From an uncultured Siphonobacter sp. (GTDB lineage Bacteria > Bacteroidota > Bacteroidia > Cytophagales > Spirosomataceae): a DNA stretch of 64,000 nucleotides. The stretch lies in assembly GCA_913774715.1 (NCBI GenBank), contig CAJYHS010000099.1, forward strand, positions 1 to 64,000, written 5' to 3'. The notes below the pieces were generated by a model. It made no database searches, was not told where the DNA came from, and saw nothing but the letters and a program-made list of their open reading frames with translations. How positions within the stretch are numbered: the stretch's first letter is position 1; every line of letters starts with the position of its first letter. The position numbers and the translations under genes were made by a program. Below, one piece after another: positions 53,961 through 64,000 of this stretch.

Positions 53961-55136
53961 ATGAATCCAAAAGTTTTAGTTCTTCCATCTTTTTATCCAA
54001 TTGAGATGGATTTTCCTAGAGGTGTTTTTTTTAAGGAACAAACTGAACTAATTAATAAGTATGGTGGAGACGCTACTATATTGTATAATGAAGCAAGATC
54101 AATTACATCTTTAAGTTTTAAAAAATTAATTAAATTCCATTTTCAAAAAAGTTCTAAATATGAAAATAATATTTTTGTTTTAAGAAGACATAGTTGGAAT
54201 GTAGTACCAACCAGATTTCAGTTAGGTAAGAATATCTGGATAAAACAATCATTAGATTTGTTTGATAGATATGTTAGTAATTTTGGAAGACCAGACTTAT
54301 TGCATGTACATTGTGCATTACATGCGGGTAGCGTAGCTAAAATTATTAAAGAAAAATACAATATACCATATCTGGTAACTGAGCATTCTACTTTTTTCGC
54401 TACTAGAGAAATTGATCCAATAGTTGAAAAAGAAATATCAGATATCTACAACAATGCTAATAAATTAATAACTGTAAGTAATCCTTTTAAAGAATTAATA
54501 TTAAAAAAAATTAGAGGCATTAATACTGATGTTTCAGTGATTCCAAATTTTATAGATACTGATTTTTTTGATCCATATAGTGATTCTATTATTTATGATA
54601 AACAAGAAATTGTTTTATTTTGTACCTGCTATCATGAGCCTAAAAAGAATTTGTATAGGTTAATTGATGCATTTAAAGAAGCTTTTAGAGTCCATAACAA
54701 TTTGCGTTTAATACTAGGGGGAGAAGGATCAGAAACAATAAATTTAAAAAAATATGTAAAGGACAAAGGATTAGATTCAGTAATAGAGTTCCCTGGGTTC
54801 TTAGATAGAGTGCAAATAAGAGATTATTTAAATAATAGCGATCTATTTGTTCTATCTAGTGATTATGAAACGTTTGGAGTAGTTCTAATAGAGGCTATGT
54901 CTATGGGCGTTCCTGTTTTAAGTACAGACAGTGGAGGACCTGAAGATTTTATAAATGCCGAAGTTGGATATGTATCTAGTAAAGACACAAATAAATTTGC
55001 AGATTGTATTTTAGATTTTATAATACGTAGGAATACTTTTAATAAAAAAAATATTAGAAATTATGCTATAAGTAATTTTAGTGGTAAAGCAGTAGCTAAA
55101 AAGTATGTTGAGCTGTATAAAGATTTACTTTATTAG
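53961..55136 (+). CDS. Glycosyltransferase family 4
   Basis: LLHVHCALHAGSVAKIIKEKYNIPYLVTEHSTFF; YNNANKLITVSNPFKELI; DLFVLSSDYETFGVVLIEAMSMGVPVLSTDSGGPEDFI. Confidence 0.92.
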   Translation: MNPKVLVLPSFYPIEMDFPRGVFFKEQTELINKYGGDATILYNEARSITSLSFKKLIKFHFQKSSKYENNIFVLRRHSWNVVPTRFQLGKNIWIKQSLDLFDRYVSNFGRPDLLHVHCALHAGSVAKIIKEKYNIPYLVTEHSTFFATREIDPIVEKEISDIYNNANKLITVSNPFKELILKKIRGINTDVSVIPNFIDTDFFDPYSDSIIYDKQEIVLFCTCYHEPKKNLYRLIDAFKEAFRVHNNLRLILGGEGSETINLKKYVKDKGLDSVIEFPGFLDRVQIRDYLNNSDLFVLSSDYETFGVVLIEAMSMGVPVLSTDSGGPEDFINAEVGYVSSKDTNKFADCILDFIIRRNTFNKKNIRNYAISNFSGKAVAKKYVELYKDLLY

Positions 55137-55175
55137 AGGAATCTACTTTTCACGGTCAATTTTAAATTTTAATCA

Positions 55176-56078
55176 ATGAATAATTTAGCACCAATAGTTT
55201 ACTTTACATATAATCGTCTTGATACTTTACAACGATCTGTAAAGTCATTACAGGCTAATGATTTATCTAAGGATAGTGTATTATATATATATTCAGATGC
55301 TCCTAAAAGTGAAAGGGACTTTGATGCTGTGCAGAGAGTAAGAACTTTTTTAAAAGATATATCTGGATTTAAAGATATCATAATATTTGAAGCTTCGACT
55401 AATAAAGGCTTAGCTAAATCTATCATTGAAGGTGTAACACATGTTATTAATAAACATGGAAAGATAATTGTATTAGAGGACGATTTATTATTAGCACCTA
55501 ATTTTTTATCTTTTATGAACAAGTCTTTAATTAAGTATATTGATAACCCTAAAGTTTTTTCAATATCAGGATTTATGTTTGATATTAAGCATAAAAAAGA
55601 TTATCCTTATGATGTATTTTTCACTAAAAGACATTGTTCATGGGGTTGGGCGATGTGGAAAGATAGATGGAATGAAATAGATTGGGAAGTCAAAGATTTT
55701 GCTGAGTTTATTAAGGATACTTCTAAGCGAAAAGCTTTTAATGATATCGGTGCAGATTTGACTTATTCTTTGATTAAACAGCAAAAAGGTAAAATTAATT
55801 CTTGGGCTATTCGCTGCAATTATCATCAATTTAAAAAACAAACATTTACTGTTTACCCTTTAATAAGTAAAATTGATAATTTAGGTTTTGGTAATGATGC
55901 GACTCATACGAAACAAAGATTTAATAAGTATAAAACAACAATTGATACTAAAAAAACAGAAGATTTTATATTTCCTAATGAAGTTGTTATTGATAATACA
56001 TTAATTAATAGATTTAAAATGAAATATTCAAATCTTAATCGACTATATTATATCATTCTAAATACTATATTTAAATAA
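55176..56078 (+). CDS. Glycosyltransferase family 2-like protein
   Basis: APIVYFTYNRLDTLQRSVKSLQANDLSKDSVLYIYSDAPKSE...IIVLEDDLLLAPNFLSFMN...CSWGWAMWKDRW. Confidence 0.87.
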   Translation: MNNLAPIVYFTYNRLDTLQRSVKSLQANDLSKDSVLYIYSDAPKSERDFDAVQRVRTFLKDISGFKDIIIFEASTNKGLAKSIIEGVTHVINKHGKIIVLEDDLLLAPNFLSFMNKSLIKYIDNPKVFSISGFMFDIKHKKDYPYDVFFTKRHCSWGWAMWKDRWNEIDWEVKDFAEFIKDTSKRKAFNDIGADLTYSLIKQQKGKINSWAIRCNYHQFKKQTFTVYPLISKIDNLGFGNDATHTKQRFNKYKTTIDTKKTEDFIFPNEVVIDNTLINRFKMKYSNLNRLYYIILNTIFK

Positions 56079-56081
56079 CTC

Positions 56082-56567
56082 ATGAATTCAATTTTTTGTG
56101 ATTGGGAAAGAAACTCTAAGAATCTAAAAGGTAGAGTGATTTTATTTAGTTTTCGTTTAGCTCATTTAGCTACAAGAAATAGAATTCTTTTCCTTATTCT
56201 TTTGCCACATTTAGTTACACATAGAATATTTATTGAGTGGCTTCTTGGTGTAGAAATTCCTTGGAAAACTTCCATTGGTGAGGGACTAATTATATACCAT
56301 GGGCATGCTTTAGTGATAAATGATGCATCGAAAATAGGTAAAAATTGTACTTTAAGACATTGTACTACTATTGGAAATAAACAACTATCTGATTTATCAT
56401 TCTCAGATTGTCCTATTATAGGCGACAATGTTGATATTGGATCTAATGTTTGTATTATTGGGCCTATCACCATAGGTGATAATGTTAAAATTGGTGCTGG
56501 ATCAGTAGTGGTTAAAAGTATTCCTTCAAATAGTATTGCTGTTGGTAATCCTGCCAGAATAATCTAA
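56082..56567 (+). CDS. Serine acetyltransferase-like hexapeptide acetyltransferase
   Basis: IPWKTSIGEGLIIYHGHALVINDASKIGKNCTLRHCTTIGNKQ...VKIGAGSVVVKSIPSNSIAVGNPARII. Confidence 0.87.
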   Translation: MNSIFCDWERNSKNLKGRVILFSFRLAHLATRNRILFLILLPHLVTHRIFIEWLLGVEIPWKTSIGEGLIIYHGHALVINDASKIGKNCTLRHCTTIGNKQLSDLSFSDCPIIGDNVDIGSNVCIIGPITIGDNVKIGAGSVVVKSIPSNSIAVGNPARII

Positions 56568-56585
56568 TTAAATAACATCATTATT

Positions 56586-57731
56586 TTGAAAGTCTTATAT
56601 ATTCATAGTTTTTATCAGCACAAAGGTGGCGAGGAATCTGTTTTAGAGCAAGAGATTGAATTATTGAAGAGCGATTTAGATATTCGCTTATTTTCTTTGA
56701 GTAACAAACAGGGTATATATGGGGCAATCCAATTTTTGCTTTCTATTTGGAATTTTAAAGTTTCAAAAAAATTAAAAAAAGAAATCCACGATTTTTCTCC
56801 AGACGTAGTTCATATACATAACTGGCATTTTTCTGTAGGTCCTATCGTAGTAAGAACTGCTAAAAAATTTAATATCCCAGTTATTATAACTCTACATAAC
56901 TATAGATTAATTTGCCCTAGTGCTACATTCTTAATTGATAACAAGATTAATATAAATAGTATTTATCAATATTTTCCTTGGAATGCAGTTCTAAAAAAAG
57001 CTTACAGAAACTCTTTTTTCCAAACCTTTTGGCTTTCTTTTATAATTTGGTTTCATAAGCTTATAGGAACGTGGAAGCTCGTCGATAAATATATTGCATT
57101 AACTACTTTTTCTAAAGATCTTTTTTTAAAATCATCCTTAGGTCTCACAGATAATCAAATTTTAGTTAAACCAAATTTTGTTAAAGATAAAGGCTTCGTC
57201 TGTAATCAAAGGAGTAGCCATTTTTTATTTGTAGGCCGATTAAGTCCTGAGAAGGGCATCAATATACTGGTTGAAGCATTTATTCGTAGTGGTTTACCTA
57301 TTAAAATCGTTGGAGATGGACCATTGAAAAACTTCGTTAATAATATTTCTAATCAGTACGAGAATATTCAGTATCTTGGTTCTATGACTAATGATAAGAT
57401 ACTTGAACAGATGTCTTTAGCTTCTGCTCTAGTGTTCCCTTCTATTTGGTTTGAAGGGATGCCGATGACTCTAGTTGAAGCCTTCTCAACTGGTACACCT
57501 GTAATAGCTTCAGATATAGGTGCTATGAAATCTATGGTAATCGATCATTTTAATGGCATGCTTTTTGAAGCATCATGTACTGATGACTTGGTAAAGCATC
57601 TGCAGGAGTGGAACTGTATTTCTACAGAATCTAAAAATGATTATAGCTATAATTGTCGTAGAGTTTATGAACAACAGTATACCCCCGAGATTAATAGGGA
57701 TGTATTGTTAAAGCTTTACGAGAAAATTTAG
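56586..57731 (+). CDS. Glycosyltransferase family 4
   Basis: YIHSFYQHKGGEESVLEQEIELLKS; VVHIHNWHFSVGPIVVRTAKKFNIPVIITLHNYRLICPSATFL; ALVFPSIWFEGMPMTLVEAFSTGTPVIASDIGAMKSMV; TTG start. Confidence 0.92.
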   Translation: MKVLYIHSFYQHKGGEESVLEQEIELLKSDLDIRLFSLSNKQGIYGAIQFLLSIWNFKVSKKLKKEIHDFSPDVVHIHNWHFSVGPIVVRTAKKFNIPVIITLHNYRLICPSATFLIDNKININSIYQYFPWNAVLKKAYRNSFFQTFWLSFIIWFHKLIGTWKLVDKYIALTTFSKDLFLKSSLGLTDNQILVKPNFVKDKGFVCNQRSSHFLFVGRLSPEKGINILVEAFIRSGLPIKIVGDGPLKNFVNNISNQYENIQYLGSMTNDKILEQMSLASALVFPSIWFEGMPMTLVEAFSTGTPVIASDIGAMKSMVIDHFNGMLFEASCTDDLVKHLQEWNCISTESKNDYSYNCRRVYEQQYTPEINRDVLLKLYEKI

Positions 57732-57749
57732 ACTAATATCTTTAAATAT

Positions 57750-59891
57750 ATGGTAATTCAAAGATTGGCTGTTGTGATGTTATTTTGTTTCATTACAACG
57801 TTCGCTTTAGCCCAGAAAGTTAACCAGATCTATGTTAGTAATGCTGGTGCAGATAGTAACTCTGGTTCAATAGATTCTCCTGTTAAAACTTTAAGTAAGG
57901 CTATTGCTATCGCAAAACAATATAATGGAAATACATCTATTTATGTAAGAGGTGGATACTATTCATTAATTAATTCTGTAGAGATTTCAAATATTAAAAA
58001 TGTATCTATTAGTGCTTACAAAAAGGAGAAAGTTATAATTAGTGGTGGTAAGAAAATTGATCCAAGGTTTATAAATTCGTTAAAAGATTCAAATATTTTA
58101 GATCGCCTTACTTCTGTTGCTCGTAGTAATGTATATCAAATTGATTTAAAGGAAGCTGATATAACTAATTACGGAAACATTGTAAAGCATGGTTATACTT
58201 GGATAAGTCCCTCTCAACTTGAGTTATTCATTGATGACAAACCTTTCATTCTTTCCAGATGGCCAAATAATGATTATGTAGATCTAGGAGAAGTCTTAGA
58301 TACTGGTTCTATACCTAGAAATGGACAAAATGATAACAGGGGTGCTACAATTAGATTCGGATTTGATCAGCCCTTAAAATGGAAGAATTCCCAATCTGTA
58401 TGGGTTCATGGAGTTTTCGCAAATGGATATTCTGATGATAATTTGAAAATTAAAGAGATAGATAATTCCTCTAAAACAATAACTTTCTTACAGCCTAGTA
58501 TATATGGAGTTCAAGGTGATAATAAAGATAAAATAAATTATAGAAGATATTTTTTTTATAATATACTTGAAGAGCTAGATTCTGCTGGTGAATACTTTAT
58601 AGATTCTACTAATAATATGATATATTTTTGTGCTAATAATGATATAAAAAATTTAGATATTAATGTTTCTATTTTGGACAAACCCTTAATTGTATTGAAG
58701 AATTCTGAAAATATTTCTATTGAAGGAATTATCTTTGGATATTCTAGAGGAATGGGTATTTATCTTCAATCTAATAAGAATGTGAGAATACATAAATGTG
58801 ATTTTAAAAATTTAGGTACAGTAGGTATTAGTCTTAATAATCCTTTGTCTAAATCTAACACAGATTATAGAAATACATTAATTAGTGATTCTAACGAAAG
58901 TAATCTTAATGTAGAAATTAACTCATGCAATATTGTTAATACAGGAACAGGAGGAATAATATTGTCTGGAGGTGATAGAAAGAATTTAATTGAAGCAAAT
59001 AATGTTATTAGTAACTGTAACTTAGATAATTTTTCGCGTTTAAATATGTTCGGATGTCCCGCTGTAACTATAGATGGTGTTGGTAATAAAGTGCTTAATT
59101 GTGATATCACAAACTCTACAGGTCAGGCTATTACGTATTTAGGAAATAATCATGAAATTGCTTTTAACAATATAAAACATGTAGTTTCTGAAGTTAGTGA
59201 CCAAGGTGCTGTTTATACGGGAAGAGATCCTTCTTCTGCGGGTACAAAAATTCATGATAATTTTTTCGATGATATTAAGAGTAAATATGGTTCAGCTGCA
59301 GCCCTCTATATTGATGATGGAAGTGGAGGAATTTATGTTTATAACAATATTTTCTCTGATTGTGGATCTGTAGGAGAATATCCATTTGGTGCTATACATA
59401 TAAATGGGGGAGGTAATAATTCTTTTGATAATAACTATTTTGTAAACTGTGACAGAGCATTTTCAATGTCTTCTTGGAGTAATGAGAAGTGGAAGCAAGT
59501 GATGTTTAATGATGTGATGAAGAAGAAACTTACATCGGATGTAAACATCACTTCGAAAGTTTATTTAGACCAATATCCATTTTTGAATAATTTTTTTAAT
59601 ACAAGTAATATTAGTCCTAGAATTAATAAAATTTCTAATACCATTGCATATAAAGTAAAGGATTTTGCTTCTAATAAAGTAGGTTTAAAGCAAAGTAATA
59701 CTGTTATTACAGATTCTGACCCAGGTTTTAAAGATTTGTCTAATAAAAACTTTAATTTAATTATTAAAAAAAATACTAACGTTAAAAGATTTCAAAATTC
59801 TCAAAGTGTAACTTCTGATAAGGGTAATCTAGATAACATTCGTCCAATTGATTTTAATAAAATTGGATTTAGAAAACTGAAAAATGAATAA
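57750..59891 (+). CDS. Secreted right-handed parallel beta-helix protein (putative glycan-active)
   Basis: Signal peptide; NQIYVSNAGADSNSGSIDSPVKTLSKAIAIAKQYNGNTSIYVRGGYYSL; internal beta-helix repeats with GNNHEIAFNNI, KIHDNFFDDI, YVYNNIFSDCG. Confidence 0.82.
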   Translation: MVIQRLAVVMLFCFITTFALAQKVNQIYVSNAGADSNSGSIDSPVKTLSKAIAIAKQYNGNTSIYVRGGYYSLINSVEISNIKNVSISAYKKEKVIISGGKKIDPRFINSLKDSNILDRLTSVARSNVYQIDLKEADITNYGNIVKHGYTWISPSQLELFIDDKPFILSRWPNNDYVDLGEVLDTGSIPRNGQNDNRGATIRFGFDQPLKWKNSQSVWVHGVFANGYSDDNLKIKEIDNSSKTITFLQPSIYGVQGDNKDKINYRRYFFYNILEELDSAGEYFIDSTNNMIYFCANNDIKNLDINVSILDKPLIVLKNSENISIEGIIFGYSRGMGIYLQSNKNVRIHKCDFKNLGTVGISLNNPLSKSNTDYRNTLISDSNESNLNVEINSCNIVNTGTGGIILSGGDRKNLIEANNVISNCNLDNFSRLNMFGCPAVTIDGVGNKVLNCDITNSTGQAITYLGNNHEIAFNNIKHVVSEVSDQGAVYTGRDPSSAGTKIHDNFFDDIKSKYGSAAALYIDDGSGGIYVYNNIFSDCGSVGEYPFGAIHINGGGNNSFDNNYFVNCDRAFSMSSWSNEKWKQVMFNDVMKKKLTSDVNITSKVYLDQYPFLNNFFNTSNISPRINKISNTIAYKVKDFASNKVGLKQSNTVITDSDPGFKDLSNKNFNLIIKKNTNVKRFQNSQSVTSDKGNLDNIRPIDFNKIGFRKLKNE

Positions 59892-60627
59892 GCGTCTTAT
59901 TAGTATTGATGTTACAACGGGAATTTACAGTGAATTTATTGATAGGTGGGTTGCTATGTCTCAATTGAAAACATCCTCCTATACATGTGTTGCTAATGTA
60001 CATATGTTGGTTGAAGCTCATAACGATCCTGATTTTGCAAAAATTGTTAATGAAGCAGATATAGTTACTCCTGATGGAATGCCATTAACGTGGGGTTTAA
60101 AACTTATTTATGGTATAGATCAACAAAGAGTTGCGGGAATGGACTTATTACCTGATTTACTAAGAAAAGCTGAAAATACAGGTATATCTGTTTTCTTCTA
60201 TGGCGGAACACAGAATATGTTAGCTCAAACAGAGAAGTTTCTTATTGAAAAATTCCCTTCTTTGAAAATATCTGGTATGATTAGTCCGCCATTTAGATCA
60301 CTTCTAGAACATGAGGAAATTGAAATTATTGAAAAAATTAATCAAAGTGGTGCCCAGTTAGTATTTGTAGCACTTGGGTGTCCAAAGCAAGAAAAATGGA
60401 TGGCTTCTATGAGAGGGCGTATCCATGCTACCATGATAGGTATTGGAGGAGCTTTACCCGTTATGGTAGGTATGCAGAAGAGAGCTCCCGAATGGATGCA
60501 AAAAGCAAGTTTAGAATGGCTATATCGTTTGGTTCAGGAGCCTAAACGCTTATTCAAACGGTATGCGGTTACAAACACTACCTATTTATGGCTTCTAGCA
60601 AGAGCAGTAGTAGCTAAAAAGGTATAA
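59884..60627 (+). CDS. WecB/TagA/CpsF family glycosyltransferase
   Basis: VANVHMLVEAHNDPDFAKIVNEADIVTPDGMPLTWGLKLIYG; VFVALGCPKQEKWMASMRGRIHATMIGIGGALPVMVG; 8-nt overlap with the previous gene. Confidence 0.94.
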   Translation: MNKRLISIDVTTGIYSEFIDRWVAMSQLKTSSYTCVANVHMLVEAHNDPDFAKIVNEADIVTPDGMPLTWGLKLIYGIDQQRVAGMDLLPDLLRKAENTGISVFFYGGTQNMLAQTEKFLIEKFPSLKISGMISPPFRSLLEHEEIEIIEKINQSGAQLVFVALGCPKQEKWMASMRGRIHATMIGIGGALPVMVGMQKRAPEWMQKASLEWLYRLVQEPKRLFKRYAVTNTTYLWLLARAVVAKKV

Positions 60628-60646
60628 AAATCAGCATAAGCTTATA

Positions 60647-62146
60647 TTACAACCAACCTGATTTACGAATGGTTAACATTCCAGCAATGGAGGATGTTAA
60701 CCATTCTCCTTTATCTAATGCTAAAGTAGCTTTCCATTCTATACCTCCCCATTTTCCTTGAGGAACCACTACTTCAATCAAACCAGAAAATTGTTTTGCT
60801 CCTCCGGGTAGGGGAGAGGCACTATAGGGGCGACCTGAGTTCCAACTTTGTGAAGCTAATGCTCTTAAGCTTATCCCTGATGAGAATTGCCCAACAGCGG
60901 CTACGTGTATTAATTGCACTCGGTTATTACTAATCATAGAGAAACCTTTGAAGGGGCCTCTTAGACTATTCCATCTCGAAGATGCATCCATCCAACGCGT
61001 GATAAATGGCGTACCTACCACTCTTTGCTGATGTGTCCATCCATCAATGTATTGGTAATTATGAAAGTAATCATCATTCCCTTTTGGATACTTGGGGCCG
61101 CTTTGATTCATAGTTGTCATGAATTCAGCTGTGAATTGAGCAATTTTAAATCCTGATTGCGGTTCTATAGAATGATTTTTCCAGCGGAGTCCATATAATC
61201 CATCAGGTAAGTTTCCAAATACAACGCCTGACATATCTTCCCATGGTCGCTGTACGTACAATAGAAAATTTGATTTTGATAGGTTTATTTCTAAAGCCAA
61301 ATCAATAGAACCTAAGTGATTACCCGATCGGTTTGCTGTATCAAAGGCTGTAAAGCCTCCTGTATTTTTATTATCTACAGCACTAGGCCATAAAGCTTTT
61401 TTATAGGCATTCCAGTCAGAAGGAAGATGCCCCTTATTTGATAAACTATTATTTAAATAAGGTGAATACCCACCCCATTGCACGTAATGAGACATACCTC
61501 CATAAAAGCGTACTTTCCAGTTGGGTTTGCCAATGCGGATGTATAATGCTTTCGCATGTAAATACACATTTTGTAAGGAATCCGTGTTAGCAAACCAACC
61601 ATGACTAAAAAAGGCATTAACGGAAATAACGTCTTTCGTGAATTTCAGTGGAGCGTAATCTTTTGTACCGATGCGAACCTGGGTAATAGGTACTGCATTA
61701 CCCGACCAGGCATACGAACCAGAGGTAAGCAGGGTATCCGTGATTCCGTTGATTTCCTTGCGTCGGCCTACGTATAGTTCGCCATGGCCCAGACGCACCG
61801 CAGCGTAAGCTTCAGGTAATACAAAGCGGGAGTTACGGGTGGCATTCCCTACGGCTTCAACGCTGGCTTTGAAATAGGGTTTTCGGTTTTGTGTAGCATC
61901 GCCCCATAGTCCGGTAGCCTCTACGGAAACGATACCGGCAGGGGATTCCAGAGGAATGGTTCCAAATTGATTGGAACGTAACCAGAAGGGGGTACGGCTA
62001 CTGGTAGAGGCAATTCCGCTGAGTTCGGCTTTGTATCGAATGCCCTGGGTAGTTACCGTATCGTAAACGGGACGATTGAACTGAGCCCGAAGCGTAGCCG
62101 TATTGCACAGAAATACGATCAAAAAACCGAAAAGCCTTACTTGCAT
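60647..62146 (-). CDS. Capsule assembly Wzi-family protein
   Basis: SGIASTSSRTPFWLRSNQFGTIPLESPAGIVSVEATGLWG; LPEAYAAVRLGHGELYVGRRKEINGITDTLLTSGSYAWSGNAVPITQVRIG. Confidence 0.88.
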   Translation of the reverse strand: MQVRLFGFLIVFLCNTATLRAQFNRPVYDTVTTQGIRYKAELSGIASTSSRTPFWLRSNQFGTIPLESPAGIVSVEATGLWGDATQNRKPYFKASVEAVGNATRNSRFVLPEAYAAVRLGHGELYVGRRKEINGITDTLLTSGSYAWSGNAVPITQVRIGTKDYAPLKFTKDVISVNAFFSHGWFANTDSLQNVYLHAKALYIRIGKPNWKVRFYGGMSHYVQWGGYSPYLNNSLSNKGHLPSDWNAYKKALWPSAVDNKNTGGFTAFDTANRSGNHLGSIDLALEINLSKSNFLLYVQRPWEDMSGVVFGNLPDGLYGLRWKNHSIEPQSGFKIAQFTAEFMTTMNQSGPKYPKGNDDYFHNYQYIDGWTHQQRVVGTPFITRWMDASSRWNSLRGPFKGFSMISNNRVQLIHVAAVGQFSSGISLRALASQSWNSGRPYSASPLPGGAKQFSGLIEVVVPQGKWGGIEWKATLALDKGEWLTSSIAGMLTIRKSGWL

Positions 62147-62166
62147 AGAGTGATGAGGTTGAATAG

Positions 62167-62196
62167 AGGGATGCTATCCTAAACGATAGCATCCCT
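62167..62196 (-). terminator. 12-bp perfect stem hairpin after ugd
   Basis: agggatgctatc-ctaaac-gatagcatccct just downstream of the ugd stop at 62204. Confidence 0.7.
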
Positions 62197-62203
62197 ATTA
62201 CTA

Positions 62204-63520
62204 TTAATTAATTTTCTGACGGCCAATGGAATAATAAGTGTAGCCCCTTTCCTGCATGTCCTCAAGCTCGTAGACGTTACGACCATCGAAGATCACCTTG
62301 TTCTTCAACCGAGCTTCGAGCTTCTCGAAATCCGGCGTTCTGAACTGCGGCCACTCCGTCATGATCATCAACGCATCGGCATCCACCAGGGCCGAATAGG
62401 CATCCTTGGTAAACGTCACCTTCGAGCCCAGATCCTCCAGATTGGCTACGTTCTCCATCGCCTCGGGATCGTACGCCTTCACGTGTGCTCCCGCCGCCAG
62501 CAGCTCCCGGATGTTATACAGAGCCGGAGCTTCCCGGATGTCATCGGTATAGGGCTTAAACGCCAGTCCCCACACGGCAATCGTCTTACCCTTGACGTCT
62601 CCACCGAAGTACTCCAGCACCGAAGGCAACAACCGCGTCTTCTGCTCTTCGTTGACTTTCATCACCGAATCCAGAATCTGGAAGTTGTAGTTATGCTCGC
62701 CACTGGTCTTGGATAAGGCCCACACGTCTTTGGGGAAACATGAACCGCCGTAACCAATCCCGGCAAAGAGAAACCGCTTGCCAATGCGGCTGTCGGTGCC
62801 AATCCCCCGGCGAATGTCGTCGACGTTGGCTCCCACTTTCTCGCAAAGGTTGGCAATCTCGTTCATGAAGGTAATCTTCACGGCCAGAAACGCATTGGCC
62901 GCGTACTTGGTCATCTCCGCTGAACGCTCGTCCATGAAGATGATGGGATTACCCTGCCGCACCAGCGGAGCGTAGAGCCGGTTCATCGAAGCCTTGGCTT
63001 TCTCTGACGTCGTGCCAATCACCACGCGGTCGGGTTTCATGAAATCTTCTACCGCTACGCCTTCCCGCAAGAATTCAGGGTTGGAGATCACGTCGAACTC
63101 TACCTGAGCATTGGCAGCGATGGCCGCTCTCACTTTTTCGGCCGTGCCCACGGGAACGGTCGACTTATCGATGATGACGGTGTATTGCTTGAGTAAAGGG
63201 CCCAGATCCTTGGCTACGCCGAGAATGTACTTGAGATCGGCCGAGCCGTCTTCGCCCGGAGGCGTGGGCAGGGCTAAAAAGATCACTTCGGCTCCTTCGA
63301 TGCCTTCGGCCAGGGAAGTCGTGAAGGAAAGCCGGCCTTCGGCGGTATTGCGTAAGAATAATTCTTCCAGACCGGGTTCGTAGATGGGGATGACCCCACT
63401 CTTCATCTTCTCGACTTTGCGGGCGTCGATGTCCACGCAAACCACCTGGTTTCCTGTTTCGGCAAAGCACGTGCCCGTGACTAATCCCACGTATCCAGTG
63501 CCTACGACGGCTAATTTCAT
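62204..63520 (-). CDS. ugd: UDP-glucose 6-dehydrogenase
   Basis: MKLAVVGTGYVGLVTGTCFAETGNQVVCVDIDARKVEKMKSGVIPIYEPGLEEL; GYGGSCFPKDVWAL; WGLAFKPYTDDIREAPAL. Confidence 0.97.
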   Translation of the reverse strand: MKLAVVGTGYVGLVTGTCFAETGNQVVCVDIDARKVEKMKSGVIPIYEPGLEELFLRNTAEGRLSFTTSLAEGIEGAEVIFLALPTPPGEDGSADLKYILGVAKDLGPLLKQYTVIIDKSTVPVGTAEKVRAAIAANAQVEFDVISNPEFLREGVAVEDFMKPDRVVIGTTSEKAKASMNRLYAPLVRQGNPIIFMDERSAEMTKYAANAFLAVKITFMNEIANLCEKVGANVDDIRRGIGTDSRIGKRFLFAGIGYGGSCFPKDVWALSKTSGEHNYNFQILDSVMKVNEEQKTRLLPSVLEYFGGDVKGKTIAVWGLAFKPYTDDIREAPALYNIRELLAAGAHVKAYDPEAMENVANLEDLGSKVTFTKDAYSALVDADALMIMTEWPQFRTPDFEKLEARLKNKVIFDGRNVYELEDMQERGYTYYSIGRQKIN

Positions 63521-63954
63521 ACTATTGACAGTGTGTTGAAATAGTTATAATGATATTGACTTGGCGGAATAATATTCATGTAAAATAAGACCCACAAAAA
63601 TATATTTTTTCGGACAAAGCTTTATACTACATACATAATTTGACAATGTGGTTAACAGAATATTTATATCTTTCTATTTATTATAAAAATTATTTAAAAT
63701 AAGCTTTTTGTTCCTACTAAAACAGAACAACATTCAGTACTAAACGGTATTCAATCAAAATTGTTTGGCTGTATAATCGCTGAATTATCTTCTGTATTTC
63801 TTCTTTACATAATAGAATAAAAGAAGATCTCATCTGCTTGGCATTGGACTAAAAACTAACCCGATCCACCTACAATCCCAAGCAGCAAATTCATTCAGTA
63901 AAAAAGGAAAAACAGGTTTAGAGCTTTATCTTTCCCAAAAAAATTGCCTGTCTC

Positions 63955-64000
63955 GTGACGAACGAAGAAATAGTTGAAATTTTCGAACTGACTACCAAGC
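63955..64000 (+). CDS. Possible N-terminus of a CDS cut by the window end (PolX-like start)
   Basis: GTG ACG AAC GAA GAA ATA GTT GAA ATT TTC GAA CTG ACT ACC AAG = (M)TNEEIVEIFELTTK; short, so tentative. Confidence 0.3.
   Translation, partial: MTNEEIVEIFELTTK

Overview
This looks like a Bacteroidota (probably Cytophagales) chromosomal window. From left to right it holds five main parts. (1) A metal-resistance block on the minus strand: ArsR with a 19-bp inverted-repeat operator, a DUF6428-like partial gene, a VIT1/CCC1-like protein, a CusB/CzcB adaptor, a CusA/CzcA RND pump and a His-rich small exported protein. (2) A gene-poor region with orphan hairpins, then a compact three-gene operon (DUF2071/YqjF-like, TIGR03643-like, photolyase/cryptochrome FAD-domain protein), and a minus-strand c-type cytochrome + MauG/MbnH-like di-haem peroxidase + MbnP-like cluster. 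(3) A decaying segment (~16.5-22.5 kb) with truncated genes: a histidine kinase with an in-frame TAG and no N-terminus, two YeeE/YedE halves that both lack normal starts, and an N-terminally truncated APC permease. (4) Two paralogous four-PAS hybrid histidine kinases flanking VOC, ScyD/ScyE-like and T9SS-exported esterase genes, followed by a SAM-I riboswitch upstream of metY-metX, where MetX carries an unusual ~125-aa C-terminal extension resembling LytTR. (5) A large exopolysaccharide cluster (PHP phosphatase, Wza, Wzc, sugar transferase, fcl, gmd, then a strongly AT-rich island with flippase, polymerase, glycosyltransferases, nitroreductase, pyruvyl transferase, beta-helix protein and WecB/TagA, then Wzi and Ugd on the opposite strand). 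No CRISPR array, rRNA, tRNA or intact transposase was recognised. All assignments come from reading the sequence and translations; no database search was run.
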